A stretch of 8,327 nucleotides of DNA from an uncultured beta proteobacterium (GCA_903930395.1 CAIYYE010000517.1:1-8327), one strand, 5' to 3'; positions 1-5,573 are shown, counted from the first letter of the stretch. Translations and numbers: made by a program. Notes: generated by a model from the sequence alone, not told the origin.

Positions 1-65
1 ACCGGGTCAATCGCCACGCGGCGCAGGGTTTCGGGGTGGGCGGCAGTTTCCAGTTGGTAGGTCAT
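1..65 (-). CDS. hoxH: HoxH, large [NiFe] subunit of NAD-reducing hydrogenase (5' end only, cut by window edge)
   Basis: Only the first 21 codons and two bases lie in the window; the gene continues beyond position 1. The visible peptide reads MTYQLETAAHPETLRRVAIDPV. The RRVAIDPV tail matches the N-terminal strand of HoxH-type hydrogenase large subunits, which continue as IDPVTRxEGH in known members. The start ATG (65-63) has a GGAGA ribosome binding site at 75-71 with 5-nt spacing. The upstream ATG at 70-68 is in another frame. HoxH carries the NiFe(CN)2CO site that splits or forms H2 and pairs with HoxY. About ten residues precede the conserved strand, a little more than I remember for the Ralstonia protein. 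The active-site cysteines are outside the window. Identity rests mainly on position after hoxFUY and on this short match. Confidence 0.8.
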   Translation of the reverse strand, partial: MTYQLETAAHPETLRRVAIDP

Positions 66-84
66 TCCATTCTCCAAATCCGTG

Positions 85-173
85 GCGCCTTCGGTTCAGG
101 ACACGAAGACGAGCCGCAGACAGTGCGAATAGCACGGCAAGGCGAAGTTGACAAAGTCATGAGCCGAAGGCGC
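85..173 (-). repeat. 10-bp inverted repeat spanning the hoxY-hoxH gap
   Basis: GCGCCTTCGG (85-94) and its exact reverse complement CCGAAGGCGC (164-173) flank 69 nt. Inside lies a smaller hairpin, GTGC-GAATA-GCAC (123-135). In the hox mRNA this could fold as a branched structure between the hoxY stop (180) and the hoxH ribosome binding site (75-71). No T-tract follows, so it does not look like a terminator. An mRNA-stability or translation-setting element is possible. Confidence 0.5.
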
Positions 174-179
174 AGTGGA

Positions 180-728
180 TTAGTCATAGTGCATCAGGCC
201 GTGGCCTAACTCGGGTTCTTTACCGGCGAGAAGATCGGTCAGCACCTTCCAGATCGCATCAGCCGAGGGCGGGCAGCCGGGAATGAAGTAATCGATCTTG
301 ACCACCTCATGGATGGGATGCACCTGGTTGAGCGGCAGCGGCAGTTCCGGGTCGTTGGGAATCATGCCGTTGGTCAGCCCCGGACTGGTGTGATAGACCT
401 CTTCGAGGATGGTCGTCAGCGGCAGGTGGTTGCGCTGCGCCGGCAGGCCACCGTTGATGGCGCAGGCGCCCATGGCGATGAGTATCTTGCAGTTCTGGCG
501 AAACTCGCGCAAAACATGGACGTTCTCGGCATTGCACAGGCCACCCTCAATGATGCCGATGTCGCAATCCGGGCTGCAGGTCTTGATGTCGGTGAGCGGC
601 GAGCGGTCGAACTCGATGTGTTCGAGCAGCGTGAACAGCCGCTCGTCGATGTCGAGCAGGGACATGTGGCAGCCGAAGCAGCCGGCCAGCGAGGTGGTGG
701 CCACTTTCAGTTTTTTGGCGGCGGTCAT
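180..728 (-). CDS. hoxY: HoxY, small subunit of NAD-reducing [NiFe] hydrogenase
   Basis: This 182-residue protein is the electron-transfer small subunit of the soluble Hox hydrogenase. It carries one [4Fe-4S] cluster next to the NiFe site of HoxH and passes electrons to HoxU. Visible cluster motifs are GCFGCH (C17, C20), MGACAINGG (C89) and PGCPPSAD (C152), the usual pattern of short NuoB-like HoxY proteins. No twin-arginine signal peptide is present, which fits a cytoplasmic enzyme. A second cysteine-rich patch, CSPDCDIGIIEGGLC (C51, C55, C65), is also typical of the family. The ATG at 728-726 follows GGAGGAG (about 742-736) and lies 1 nt after the hoxU stop, so translation is probably coupled. 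The longer open frame upstream overlaps hoxU and is not used. Length matches short HoxY homologues and I see no damage. Confidence 0.95.
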   Translation of the reverse strand: MTAAKKLKVATTSLAGCFGCHMSLLDIDERLFTLLEHIEFDRSPLTDIKTCSPDCDIGIIEGGLCNAENVHVLREFRQNCKILIAMGACAINGGLPAQRNHLPLTTILEEVYHTSPGLTNGMIPNDPELPLPLNQVHPIHEVVKIDYFIPGCPPSADAIWKVLTDLLAGKEPELGHGLMHYD

Positions 729-729
729 A

Positions 730-1428
730 TCAGCGCTCCTCCGTCGTTTCTGAAATCGGCGCCTTGTCGAACTTGCGCGCCCCGATCGGCACGGCAAAGC
801 CCTGCCGCTTCTGGAGAATGACGCCAACCGGACAAACCTGCGCCGCCTTGTCAGCCAGCGAGAAGTCAGTGTCGGCCAACTGGCCGGATTTGGCATTGAC
901 GATGAGGTGGGTCTTGATGCCGCGCCCGGACAGGCCAAAGACATTCTTGCCATCGACATCGCGGCTGGCCCGCACGCAGAGCGAGCAGAGAATGCAGCGG
1001 TTGAAATCGAGCAGCACTTCAGGGTGCGAGGCATCGACGGCGCGATTCGGGAAGAAGTGGTCGTAGTGCGGCGACATCATGCCGAGGTGGTAGGCCGTCG
1101 CCTGCAACTGGCAATTGCCGCTTTTCTCGCAGGACGGGCAGAAGTGGTTGCCCTCGACGAAGAGCATCTGGGTCAGCGCCCGACGTTCGTCGTTGATCTC
1201 CTCGGTTTCGCTCTCGACGACCATGCCGGCCGCCGCGCGCATCGTGCACGAGGCCGTATGCCGGCCATTGACCTTGACGGTGCACAACTTGCACGAGCCG
1301 TGCGCTTTGAATTCCGGGTGGTAACAGAGGTGCGGAATGAAAACACCGGCCGCGCTGGCCGCCTGGATGATGGTCTGGCCGTCGACGAAGGGGATGGTCT
1401 TGCCGTCGAGCGTGAAGGTATGGCTCAT
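730..1428 (-). CDS. hoxU: HoxU, iron-sulfur diaphorase subunit of NAD-reducing hydrogenase
   Basis: This 232-residue protein corresponds to the N-terminal part of NuoG and wires HoxF to HoxY. A plant-type [2Fe-2S] domain comes first (C35, C46, C49, C61). Next is the His/Cys cluster region NHFCPSCEKSGNC (H95, C97, C100, C106). Last is a [4Fe-4S] site in NRCILCSLC (C145, C148, C151) with C199 of CPVG. All expected ligands are present, and the stretch DFNRCILC..CVRASRDVDGKNVF is highly characteristic of HoxU. Its start ATG (1428-1426) overlaps the hoxF TGA in an ATGA junction, with GGGAG about 6 nt upstream. Length agrees with known HoxU (about 235). The longer open frame upstream runs inside hoxF and was rejected. 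Confidence 0.96.
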   Translation of the reverse strand: MSHTFTLDGKTIPFVDGQTIIQAASAAGVFIPHLCYHPEFKAHGSCKLCTVKVNGRHTASCTMRAAAGMVVESETEEINDERRALTQMLFVEGNHFCPSCEKSGNCQLQATAYHLGMMSPHYDHFFPNRAVDASHPEVLLDFNRCILCSLCVRASRDVDGKNVFGLSGRGIKTHLIVNAKSGQLADTDFSLADKAAQVCPVGVILQKRQGFAVPIGARKFDKAPISETTEER

Positions 1429-3323
1429 GGTTTGCTCCCGTGTTCGGTCGTCAGGTGAGCGGCGGCATCGTCGCGCCCGGTCATCTGCCGGGCCGAGGAA
1501 AGGGCGCGGTCGAGATCGAAGGCCGGCGTGAAATCCTGCTGCATCATGCGCTTTTCGTAAGCCGGGCGGAACTTGGCGATGGTGTCGAGCACCGGATTGC
1601 AGGCGGTGTGACCGAGGCCGCAGTGGCTCATCGATTGCAGCAACTGGTTGAGCTTCTCGATTTCGGCAAAGTCGTAGGGCGAACCGCTGCCGTAATGCAA
1701 CTTGTCCATGAGATTCTTGAGCAACGAGGTGCCAACCCGGCACGGCGTGCAGAAACCGCAGCTTTCGTGCTGGAAGAAATGCACGTAATTGCGCGCCACC
1801 TCGAACATGTCACGGCTCTGGTCGAAAATCGTGAAGGCACCGGCCGTCGGGATGTCCTCGAAACCGATGATGCGGTCGAACTCGGCTTCCGCAACGCAGA
1901 TGCCGGACGGGCCACTGACCTGCACGGCCTGCGTGTCGCTTGCCCCGCAATCGGCCAGCACCTGGCGGATGCTGACGCCGAAGGGGTATTCGTAAATCCC
2001 CGGCCGGGCGCAATCGCCGGATACCGAGAGCAGCTTGGTCCCGGCTGAATGTTTGGTCCCGATGGCGGCGTACCACTCGCCCCCGTTGAGGGCGATGAGC
2101 GCTGCCGCGGCGAAGGTTTCGACGTTATTGACGACGGTCGGCTGGTCGAGATAGCCATTGGTCACAGGGAAAGGCGGCCGGTTGCGCGGCGTGCCGCGTT
2201 TGCCTTCGAGCGACTCGATGAGCGCCGATTCCTCGCCGCAAACATAGGCACCGGCCCCGACGTGAATCTCGATATCGAAATCCGCCCCCGGCAGGCCGCA
2301 GATGTCCTTGCCCAGCAGGTTTTCGCGGCGCCGGTGGGCGAGCACGGCATTGAGGTGATCGAGCAGGTAGCGGTATTCGCCGCGCAGATAGACAAAACCT
2401 CGCGTCGCGCCGACCGCGTAGGCAGCGACGGTCATGCCCTCGAAGACCAGATCGGGACATTTGGCGAGCAGGACGCGATCCTTGAAGGTACCCGGTTCGC
2501 CCTCGTCGGCATTGCATACGATGATGCGCTGGTGACCAGCCTTGAGCGGCGCATTGCGACAGGCTTCCCATTTCAGGCCGGTGGTAAAGCCGGCACCGCC
2601 CCGGCCGCGCAGGTTGGCCCGTTTGATTTCATCGAGCGTTGCAGCCGGCCCGCCGATGCCGCTGGGCAGACCTTCGCGCCAGGAGCGGGTATTCGAGGCA
2701 TTGAGGCCGTCGCTCGGCGTCCGGGCGCGGGCGGCGAGCAAGGCAGCACCCGGCTTGAAATCGGCATTGAGCAGGATGTCGGCCCGCCGGATGTTGTCTT
2801 CGATCCTGAAATAGGCCGGCGGCCATTCGGCCAGCGGCACCTTGTTGCGGATCAGTTCGGCGATTTCGTCGATGCGCGCCTCGCTCAGACCGGCTATCGC
2901 GTAGTTATTGACCAGCATGCCGGGCCCCTGGTCCGACATCCCCGTGCAAGCCGTCTTGCCAACGCTGACCAGGCCATCTTCCGAAACCTTGCCGCGCTCG
3001 ACCCAGAGGTTGTTGCACAGGCGCTCCATCATCGCCCGGTTGCCCTGCATGCGGTCGGTGATGTTGTCGGAGAAGAGCACCCGGTACTGGCCGCGCGGCT
3101 CGGTGTAGATAAAGGAATAGAAGCCGGCGACGCCTTCGATCTTGGTCCGCGGCACACCGAGCAGTTCCTGCATGCGGTCGATCGCTGCCGGCGGAATCCA
3201 GTCGCAGGCTTCCTGAACTTCGCGCAGGATCTGCAGCATGCAGCTCGGATCGCGTCGATATCGATTGACCACCCGGTCGACCACACCGGCGACCACTTCG
3301 GCATGCAGTTCATTGAGTCCCAC
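1425..3323 (-). CDS. hoxF: HoxF, FMN- and NAD(H)-binding diaphorase subunit
   Basis: HoxF exchanges electrons between NAD(H) and the hydrogenase iron-sulfur chain. The 632-residue product has a NuoE-like thioredoxin-fold domain (about 10-170) followed by a NuoF-like domain (about 210-600). FMN/NAD motifs are NLRGRGGAGFTTGLKW (237-252), NADEGEPGTFKDR (271-283) and GAGAYVCGEESALIE (356-370). The N3-type [4Fe-4S] ligands are C522, C525, C528 and C568. In the NuoE-like domain three of the four [2Fe-2S] ligand positions are not cysteine (S85, D90, S130) and only C126 remains, so that cluster is probably absent. I chose GTG 3323-3321 because GGAGA (3333-3329) sits 5 nt upstream and the resulting N-terminus aligns with remembered HoxF proteins. 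An ATG at 3350 lacks a ribosome binding site. It is the first gene of the operon and divergent from fabI. Confidence 0.95.
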   Translation of the reverse strand: MGLNELHAEVVAGVVDRVVNRYRRDPSCMLQILREVQEACDWIPPAAIDRMQELLGVPRTKIEGVAGFYSFIYTEPRGQYRVLFSDNITDRMQGNRAMMERLCNNLWVERGKVSEDGLVSVGKTACTGMSDQGPGMLVNNYAIAGLSEARIDEIAELIRNKVPLAEWPPAYFRIEDNIRRADILLNADFKPGAALLAARARTPSDGLNASNTRSWREGLPSGIGGPAATLDEIKRANLRGRGGAGFTTGLKWEACRNAPLKAGHQRIIVCNADEGEPGTFKDRVLLAKCPDLVFEGMTVAAYAVGATRGFVYLRGEYRYLLDHLNAVLAHRRRENLLGKDICGLPGADFDIEIHVGAGAYVCGEESALIESLEGKRGTPRNRPPFPVTNGYLDQPTVVNNVETFAAAALIALNGGEWYAAIGTKHSAGTKLLSVSGDCARPGIYEYPFGVSIRQVLADCGASDTQAVQVSGPSGICVAEAEFDRIIGFEDIPTAGAFTIFDQSRDMFEVARNYVHFFQHESCGFCTPCRVGTSLLKNLMDKLHYGSGSPYDFAEIEKLNQLLQSMSHCGLGHTACNPVLDTIAKFRPAYEKRMMQQDFTPAFDLDRALSSARQMTGRDDAAAHLTTEHGSKP

Positions 3324-3328
3324 GACAA

Positions 3329-3333
3329 TCTCC
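3329..3333 (-). promoter_or_regulatory. hoxF ribosome binding site (GGAGA)
   Basis: GGAGA on the minus strand lies 5 nt before GTG 3323. It decides for the GTG start over the in-frame ATG at 3350, whose upstream bases (TAGCCTCTTC) hold no purine-rich ribosome binding site. Confidence 0.7.
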
Positions 3334-3367
3334 AAAATTGCCCATGACATGAAGAGGCTAGCACCCG

Positions 3368-3395
3368 ATTGTTGCAGTTTGTTGAGCGAGGTCAA
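3368..3395 (-). promoter_or_regulatory. Candidate sigma70-type promoter of the hox operon
   Basis: On the minus strand TTGACC (3395-3390) and AACAAT (3373-3368) are 16 nt apart: five of six and four of six matches to the -35 and -10 consensus. Transcription would begin about 40 nt before the hoxF GTG. I saw no GG-N10-GC sigma54 element in this gap, although some hox operons use sigma54. This is a pattern match only. Confidence 0.35.
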
Positions 3396-3406
3396 CTAAG
3401 GGTCAT

Positions 3407-3435
3407 TTGTCACATTGCAAAAGCCTGAATATGTG
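3407..3435 (+). promoter_or_regulatory. Candidate fabI promoter (weak -10)
   Basis: TTGTCA (3407-3412) and TATGTG (3430-3435) are 17 nt apart on the plus strand. The -35 matches five of six consensus bases but the -10 only about three. The element coincides with the 9-bp inverted repeat at 3407-3439, which would allow repression by a dimer bound there. It would give a leader of roughly 100 nt before fabI. Confidence 0.3.
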
Positions 3436-3439
3436 ACAA
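3407..3439. promoter_or_regulatory. Perfect 9-bp inverted repeat, possible operator between hoxF and fabI
   Basis: TTGTCACAT (3407-3415) and ATGTGACAA (3431-3439) are exact reverse complements separated by 15 nt, with half-site centres 24 bp apart. Each arm also contains a near-symmetric TGT-S-ACA core, so two protein dimers could bind on the same face of the helix about two turns apart. The regulator cannot be named from the sequence. It lies upstream of both divergent genes. Confidence 0.5.
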
Positions 3440-3442
3440 TGG

Positions 3443-3457
3443 TGCTGCGTCGCAACA
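3443..3457. promoter_or_regulatory. Imperfect TGC-N3-GCA palindrome (PhaR-like half match) upstream of fabI
   Basis: TGCTGCGTCGCAACA contains CTGC-GTC-GCAA. It matches 12 of 15 positions with TGCTGCAACGCAGCA at 5510-5524 in front of the phosphotransacetylase gene. A third, shorter copy of the same core, TGCAACGCA, lies at 3500-3508, 35 nt before the fabI start, and is identical to 5513-5521. The shared motif suggests one regulator acting on both transcription units. Confidence 0.4.
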
Positions 3458-3542
3458 CACACAAAGCACCGTCAATTGGAGGAATCCGATTACGAATGGT
3501 GCAACGCAATACTCCTTGATCACCCCTGAAAGGATGAACAGC

Positions 3543-4352
3543 ATGAACACAATAAATGAACAATCCCCCCTCGTTCACACCCATGCCCACTTGCCGCTGG
3601 CCGGCAAAAAGGGTTTGATCACCGGCGTCGCCAACGACAAGTCCATCGCTTTCGCCGTCGCCAAGGCCATTCGTGAACTGGGCGGCGAGATTGCCCTGAC
3701 CTATCAGAACGACAAGACGGCCAAATACACCCAGCCCCTGGCCGAAGCCCTCGGTGCCAAGCTCTTCCTCAAGCTCGACGTGACCGAGGAAGGCAGCCTG
3801 GAAAGCGCCATCCAGCAATGCGGCGAAGAATTCGGCGAACTCGACTTCGCCATTCACTCGATGGCCTTCTGCAATGGCGATGACCTGCACGGCCGCGTTA
3901 TCGACACCACCGAAGCCGGTTTCGACTCGGCCATGAACATCTCCTGCCACAGCTTCCTGCGCATGGCCAAGGCCGTCGAGCCGCTGATGGCCCATGGCGG
4001 CTCGCTGATCACCATGTCCTACCTCGGTGCCGAGCGCGTCGTGCGCAACTATGGCGTCATGGGCATCATCAAGGCGGCGCTTGAGTCGGCCGTCCGCTAC
4101 ATGGCCTACGACCTCGGCCCCAAGGGCATCCGCGTCTTCGCCGTGTCACCCGGCCCGATCATGACCCGCGCCGCTTCCGGTATCGCCAACTTCAACCAGT
4201 TGCTCGAAGCCGATGCCGTCAAGGCACCGCTCGGCCGCACCGTGACCATCGACGAAGTCGGCGCCCTGACCGCCTTCCTGTGCACGCCGGGTTCATCCGG
4301 CATGACCGGGCAGACGATCTACGTCGACGCCGGCGCCCACATCGTCGCCTGA
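3543..4352 (+). CDS. fabI: FabI-type enoyl-[acyl-carrier-protein] reductase (NADH), divergent paralogue
   Basis: The 269-residue short-chain dehydrogenase/reductase family protein would reduce trans-2-enoyl-ACP to acyl-ACP in the last step of type II fatty acid elongation. The nucleotide-binding segment is LITGVANDKSIAFAVAKAI (25-43). The FabI-type active site is SYLGAER (Y160) followed by Y170-x6-K177 in NYGVMGIIK. The SPGPIMTRAASGI loop (202-214) is also FabI-like, and a VDAGAHIVA C-terminus closes the fold. It resembles the alphaproteobacterial-style FabI found beside pta-ackA more than the housekeeping E. coli protein: the 106-117 segment reads SMAFCNGDDLHG where E. coli has SIGFAPGDQLDG. 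The start ATG 3543 has AAAGGA 8 nt upstream. An in-frame ATG at 3534 overlaps that site, and a TTG at 3516 lacks support. It is the first gene of the plus-strand block. Its true substrate may not be bulk fatty acid synthesis. Confidence 0.9.
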   Translation: MNTINEQSPLVHTHAHLPLAGKKGLITGVANDKSIAFAVAKAIRELGGEIALTYQNDKTAKYTQPLAEALGAKLFLKLDVTEEGSLESAIQQCGEEFGELDFAIHSMAFCNGDDLHGRVIDTTEAGFDSAMNISCHSFLRMAKAVEPLMAHGGSLITMSYLGAERVVRNYGVMGIIKAALESAVRYMAYDLGPKGIRVFAVSPGPIMTRAASGIANFNQLLEADAVKAPLGRTVTIDEVGALTAFLCTPGSSGMTGQTIYVDAGAHIVA

Positions 4353-4365
4353 GCCAGCAGTAACA

Positions 4366-4389
4366 TTGGCGGGAGCAAGCTCCCGCCAA
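4366..4389 (+). repeat. Perfect 10-bp hairpin between fabI and the kinase-like gene
   Basis: TTGGCGGGAG (4366-4375), loop CAAG, and CTCCCGCCAA (4380-4389) form a flawless GC-rich stem with a tetraloop, 14 nt after the fabI stop. No T-tract follows, so full termination is unlikely. It could be a REP-type palindrome or an mRNA-processing/stability element that lowers expression of the downstream pair relative to fabI. Confidence 0.7.
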
Positions 4390-4413
4390 TTCGCCACACT
4401 TCCGGAGAAGCCA

Positions 4414-4989
4414 ATGCCAGACATTGACGGACTACTCCCCGATCCCGTGCCGGATCACCCCCTGTTGCGCGGCCGCCAGGAAATCGGTCGCGGCGAGAGC
4501 ACCATCGTCCTTGAAGCCGACAGCGTCGACGGCCTGGAGCGCGTTTTCAAGGTGCTTTCATCGCCCACCGACTACGCCTATTACACGGCCGACGACCGCC
4601 CGACCGGGCCGCACTTCCCGATTGTTTATGCCGACCACGGCACCATCGGCCGTTCCAGCCGCGGCTTTCCCTTCCATATCGTTGAAGTCGAGCGGCTCTA
4701 CCCGCTGCCCGGCAGCGGCGATGCGGCCGAAATCGCGACCAAGCTATCCACCTCGTATTTCGACGCCTGCATGATGTGGCGCAACCTGGCCCAGGACATG
4801 GGTCGCATCGCCCTGCACCATCTTGTCGTGACGCCTATGGGCTGGACCGATGCGCTCAAGGAGTCGCTCAAGGCGGTCGAGGACTTTTCGACCGAATACG
4901 GCGCCCTGCCCGACCTTATCAAGGCCGACAATCTCATGATGCGCAAGGACGGCACCCTCGTTTTTTCAGACCCGGTTTTCATGGAATGA
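4414..4989 (+). CDS. Small kinase-like protein (phage-type, possibly divergent protein kinase fold)
   Basis: I cannot assign this 191-residue protein to a named family. It shows a reduced protein-kinase layout in the right order: a glycine-rich strand EIGRGESTIVLEAD (23-36), a lysine in VFKVL (K47) like the ATP-binding VAIK lysine, a hinge-like HIVEVERLYPL (88-98), an IKADNLMMR segment (169-177) like the LKPENIL catalytic loop, and VFSDPV (183-188) in place of the DFG motif (D186). The catalytic aspartate is not in the standard place: D167 is one residue too early, so activity is uncertain. Small proteins with a DxxxxN...DPV pattern occur in phages, as I recall. The start ATG has GGAG 6 nt upstream. 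Its stop overlaps the phosphatase start in ATGA, implying coupled translation and a joint role. No signal peptide or membrane segment is visible. Confidence 0.75.
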   Translation: MPDIDGLLPDPVPDHPLLRGRQEIGRGESTIVLEADSVDGLERVFKVLSSPTDYAYYTADDRPTGPHFPIVYADHGTIGRSSRGFPFHIVEVERLYPLPGSGDAAEIATKLSTSYFDACMMWRNLAQDMGRIALHHLVVTPMGWTDALKESLKAVEDFSTEYGALPDLIKADNLMMRKDGTLVFSDPVFME

Positions 4990-5474
4990 CCATCAGAAAA
5001 GTGTATTTCGCCTCGCGCGAACTGGCCGAGTCACTGATCGGCAAGCCGTCCATCGCCGTCATTTCGATTACCGACCCCGGCACCCCGGAAGCCAATCTCC
5101 ACGCCCATTTCGAGCACGTCCTGCGCCTGGCTTTCTACGATGCCGTGCCGGCTGATGAATACCTGCCGGCGCCGATCCCCGGTCTCTTCGACTACCCGAT
5201 GGCCCGCCAGATAGCCACCTTCGTCCAGGACCTGCACCATGCGCCGGACGAAGTATCCATGCTGGTCCATTGCGAATACGGCGTCAGCCGCTCGGCCGCC
5301 GTCGCCCTCTTTGTCGAAGCCTTTACCGGCGCCCCCCTGATTTCACGCGAGTTCAGCAGCGAAGCCAACCAATGGGTGGTTGAGCAGTTGTCGCAGTTGC
5401 GTCCCGAACTCGACATCGATATTCCGCCGGCCGACGCCGCCCTCGAACGGCGCACCATGCCGCGCCCGACATGA
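4986..5474 (+). CDS. Cysteine-dependent protein phosphatase (dual-specificity/tyrosine phosphatase-like)
   Basis: The 162-residue protein carries a complete HCx5RS phosphate-binding loop, VHCEYGVSRSAAVAL (94-108), with nucleophile C96 and phosphate-binding R102. Upstream strands VISITDPG (25-32) and LRLAFYDAV (46-54) match the architecture of small bacterial and phage phosphatases annotated as dual-specificity or tyrosine phosphatase-like. D30 or D52 could be the general acid, but I cannot decide which. The ATG at 4986 overlaps the preceding TGA by 4 nt with no good ribosome binding site of its own, so it probably relies on translational coupling to the kinase-like gene. The long open frame upstream is an artefact of overlap. 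The pairing suggests it removes a phosphate placed by its neighbour, but RNA- or nucleotide-phosphatase activity cannot be excluded. It appears cytoplasmic. Confidence 0.85.
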   Translation: MTIRKVYFASRELAESLIGKPSIAVISITDPGTPEANLHAHFEHVLRLAFYDAVPADEYLPAPIPGLFDYPMARQIATFVQDLHHAPDEVSMLVHCEYGVSRSAAVALFVEAFTGAPLISREFSSEANQWVVEQLSQLRPELDIDIPPADAALERRTMPRPT

Positions 5475-5504
5475 GCCACGAGTCCTCATCCAAAACAGGC
5501 GCCG

Positions 5505-5533
5505 TTGTTTGCTGCAACGCAGCACCCTATACT
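5505..5533 (+). promoter_or_regulatory. Sigma70-like promoter of pta-ackA
   Basis: TTGTTT (5505-5510) and TATACT (5528-5533) are exactly 17 nt apart. The -10 matches five of six bases and the -35 three of six. Transcription would start near 5540, leaving a leader of about 34 nt before the gene at 5574. It lies in the 99-nt gap after the phosphatase gene, so pta-ackA probably forms its own unit in addition to any read-through. Confidence 0.6.
5510..5524. promoter_or_regulatory. Palindrome TGCTGC-AAC-GCAGCA in the pta promoter spacer (PhaR-type operator candidate)
   Basis: This perfect 6-bp inverted repeat with a 3-nt centre fills most of the spacer between the -35 and -10 boxes, the classic position for a repressor site. 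Its core CTGC-N3-GCAG (5512-5522) equals the consensus I remember for PhaR, the repressor of phasin genes in polyhydroxybutyrate-forming bacteria. The site is seen directly; its reader is inferred. Confidence 0.5.
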
Positions 5534-5573
5534 GTGACGAGCCAAGGGAAGCCATTTTTTATGGAGCATTGCC

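Noticed and set aside
2049..3347. Long plus-strand open frame of 432 codons antisense to hoxF
   Set aside because: It has no recognisable motifs and no ribosome binding site, and hoxF on the other strand is unmistakable. Such frames are usual in GC-rich DNA.
3389..3412. GGTCA repeats at 11-bp spacing (3390 and 3401) resembling a PhoB box upstream of fabI
   Set aside because: The PhoB consensus needs TGTCA in each repeat with an AT-rich spacer and a -10 about 10 bp on. Both repeats have G for T and no good -10 lies at that distance.
3324..3480. Sigma54 promoter for hox, as known in some hox operons
   Set aside because: I looked for GG-N10-GC on the minus strand near the TTGC instances and found none with correct spacing.
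4366..4413. TTG start giving a 207-residue form of the kinase-like protein
   Set aside because: The extra residues would be translated from the hairpin, and the ATG at 4414 has a good ribosome binding site.
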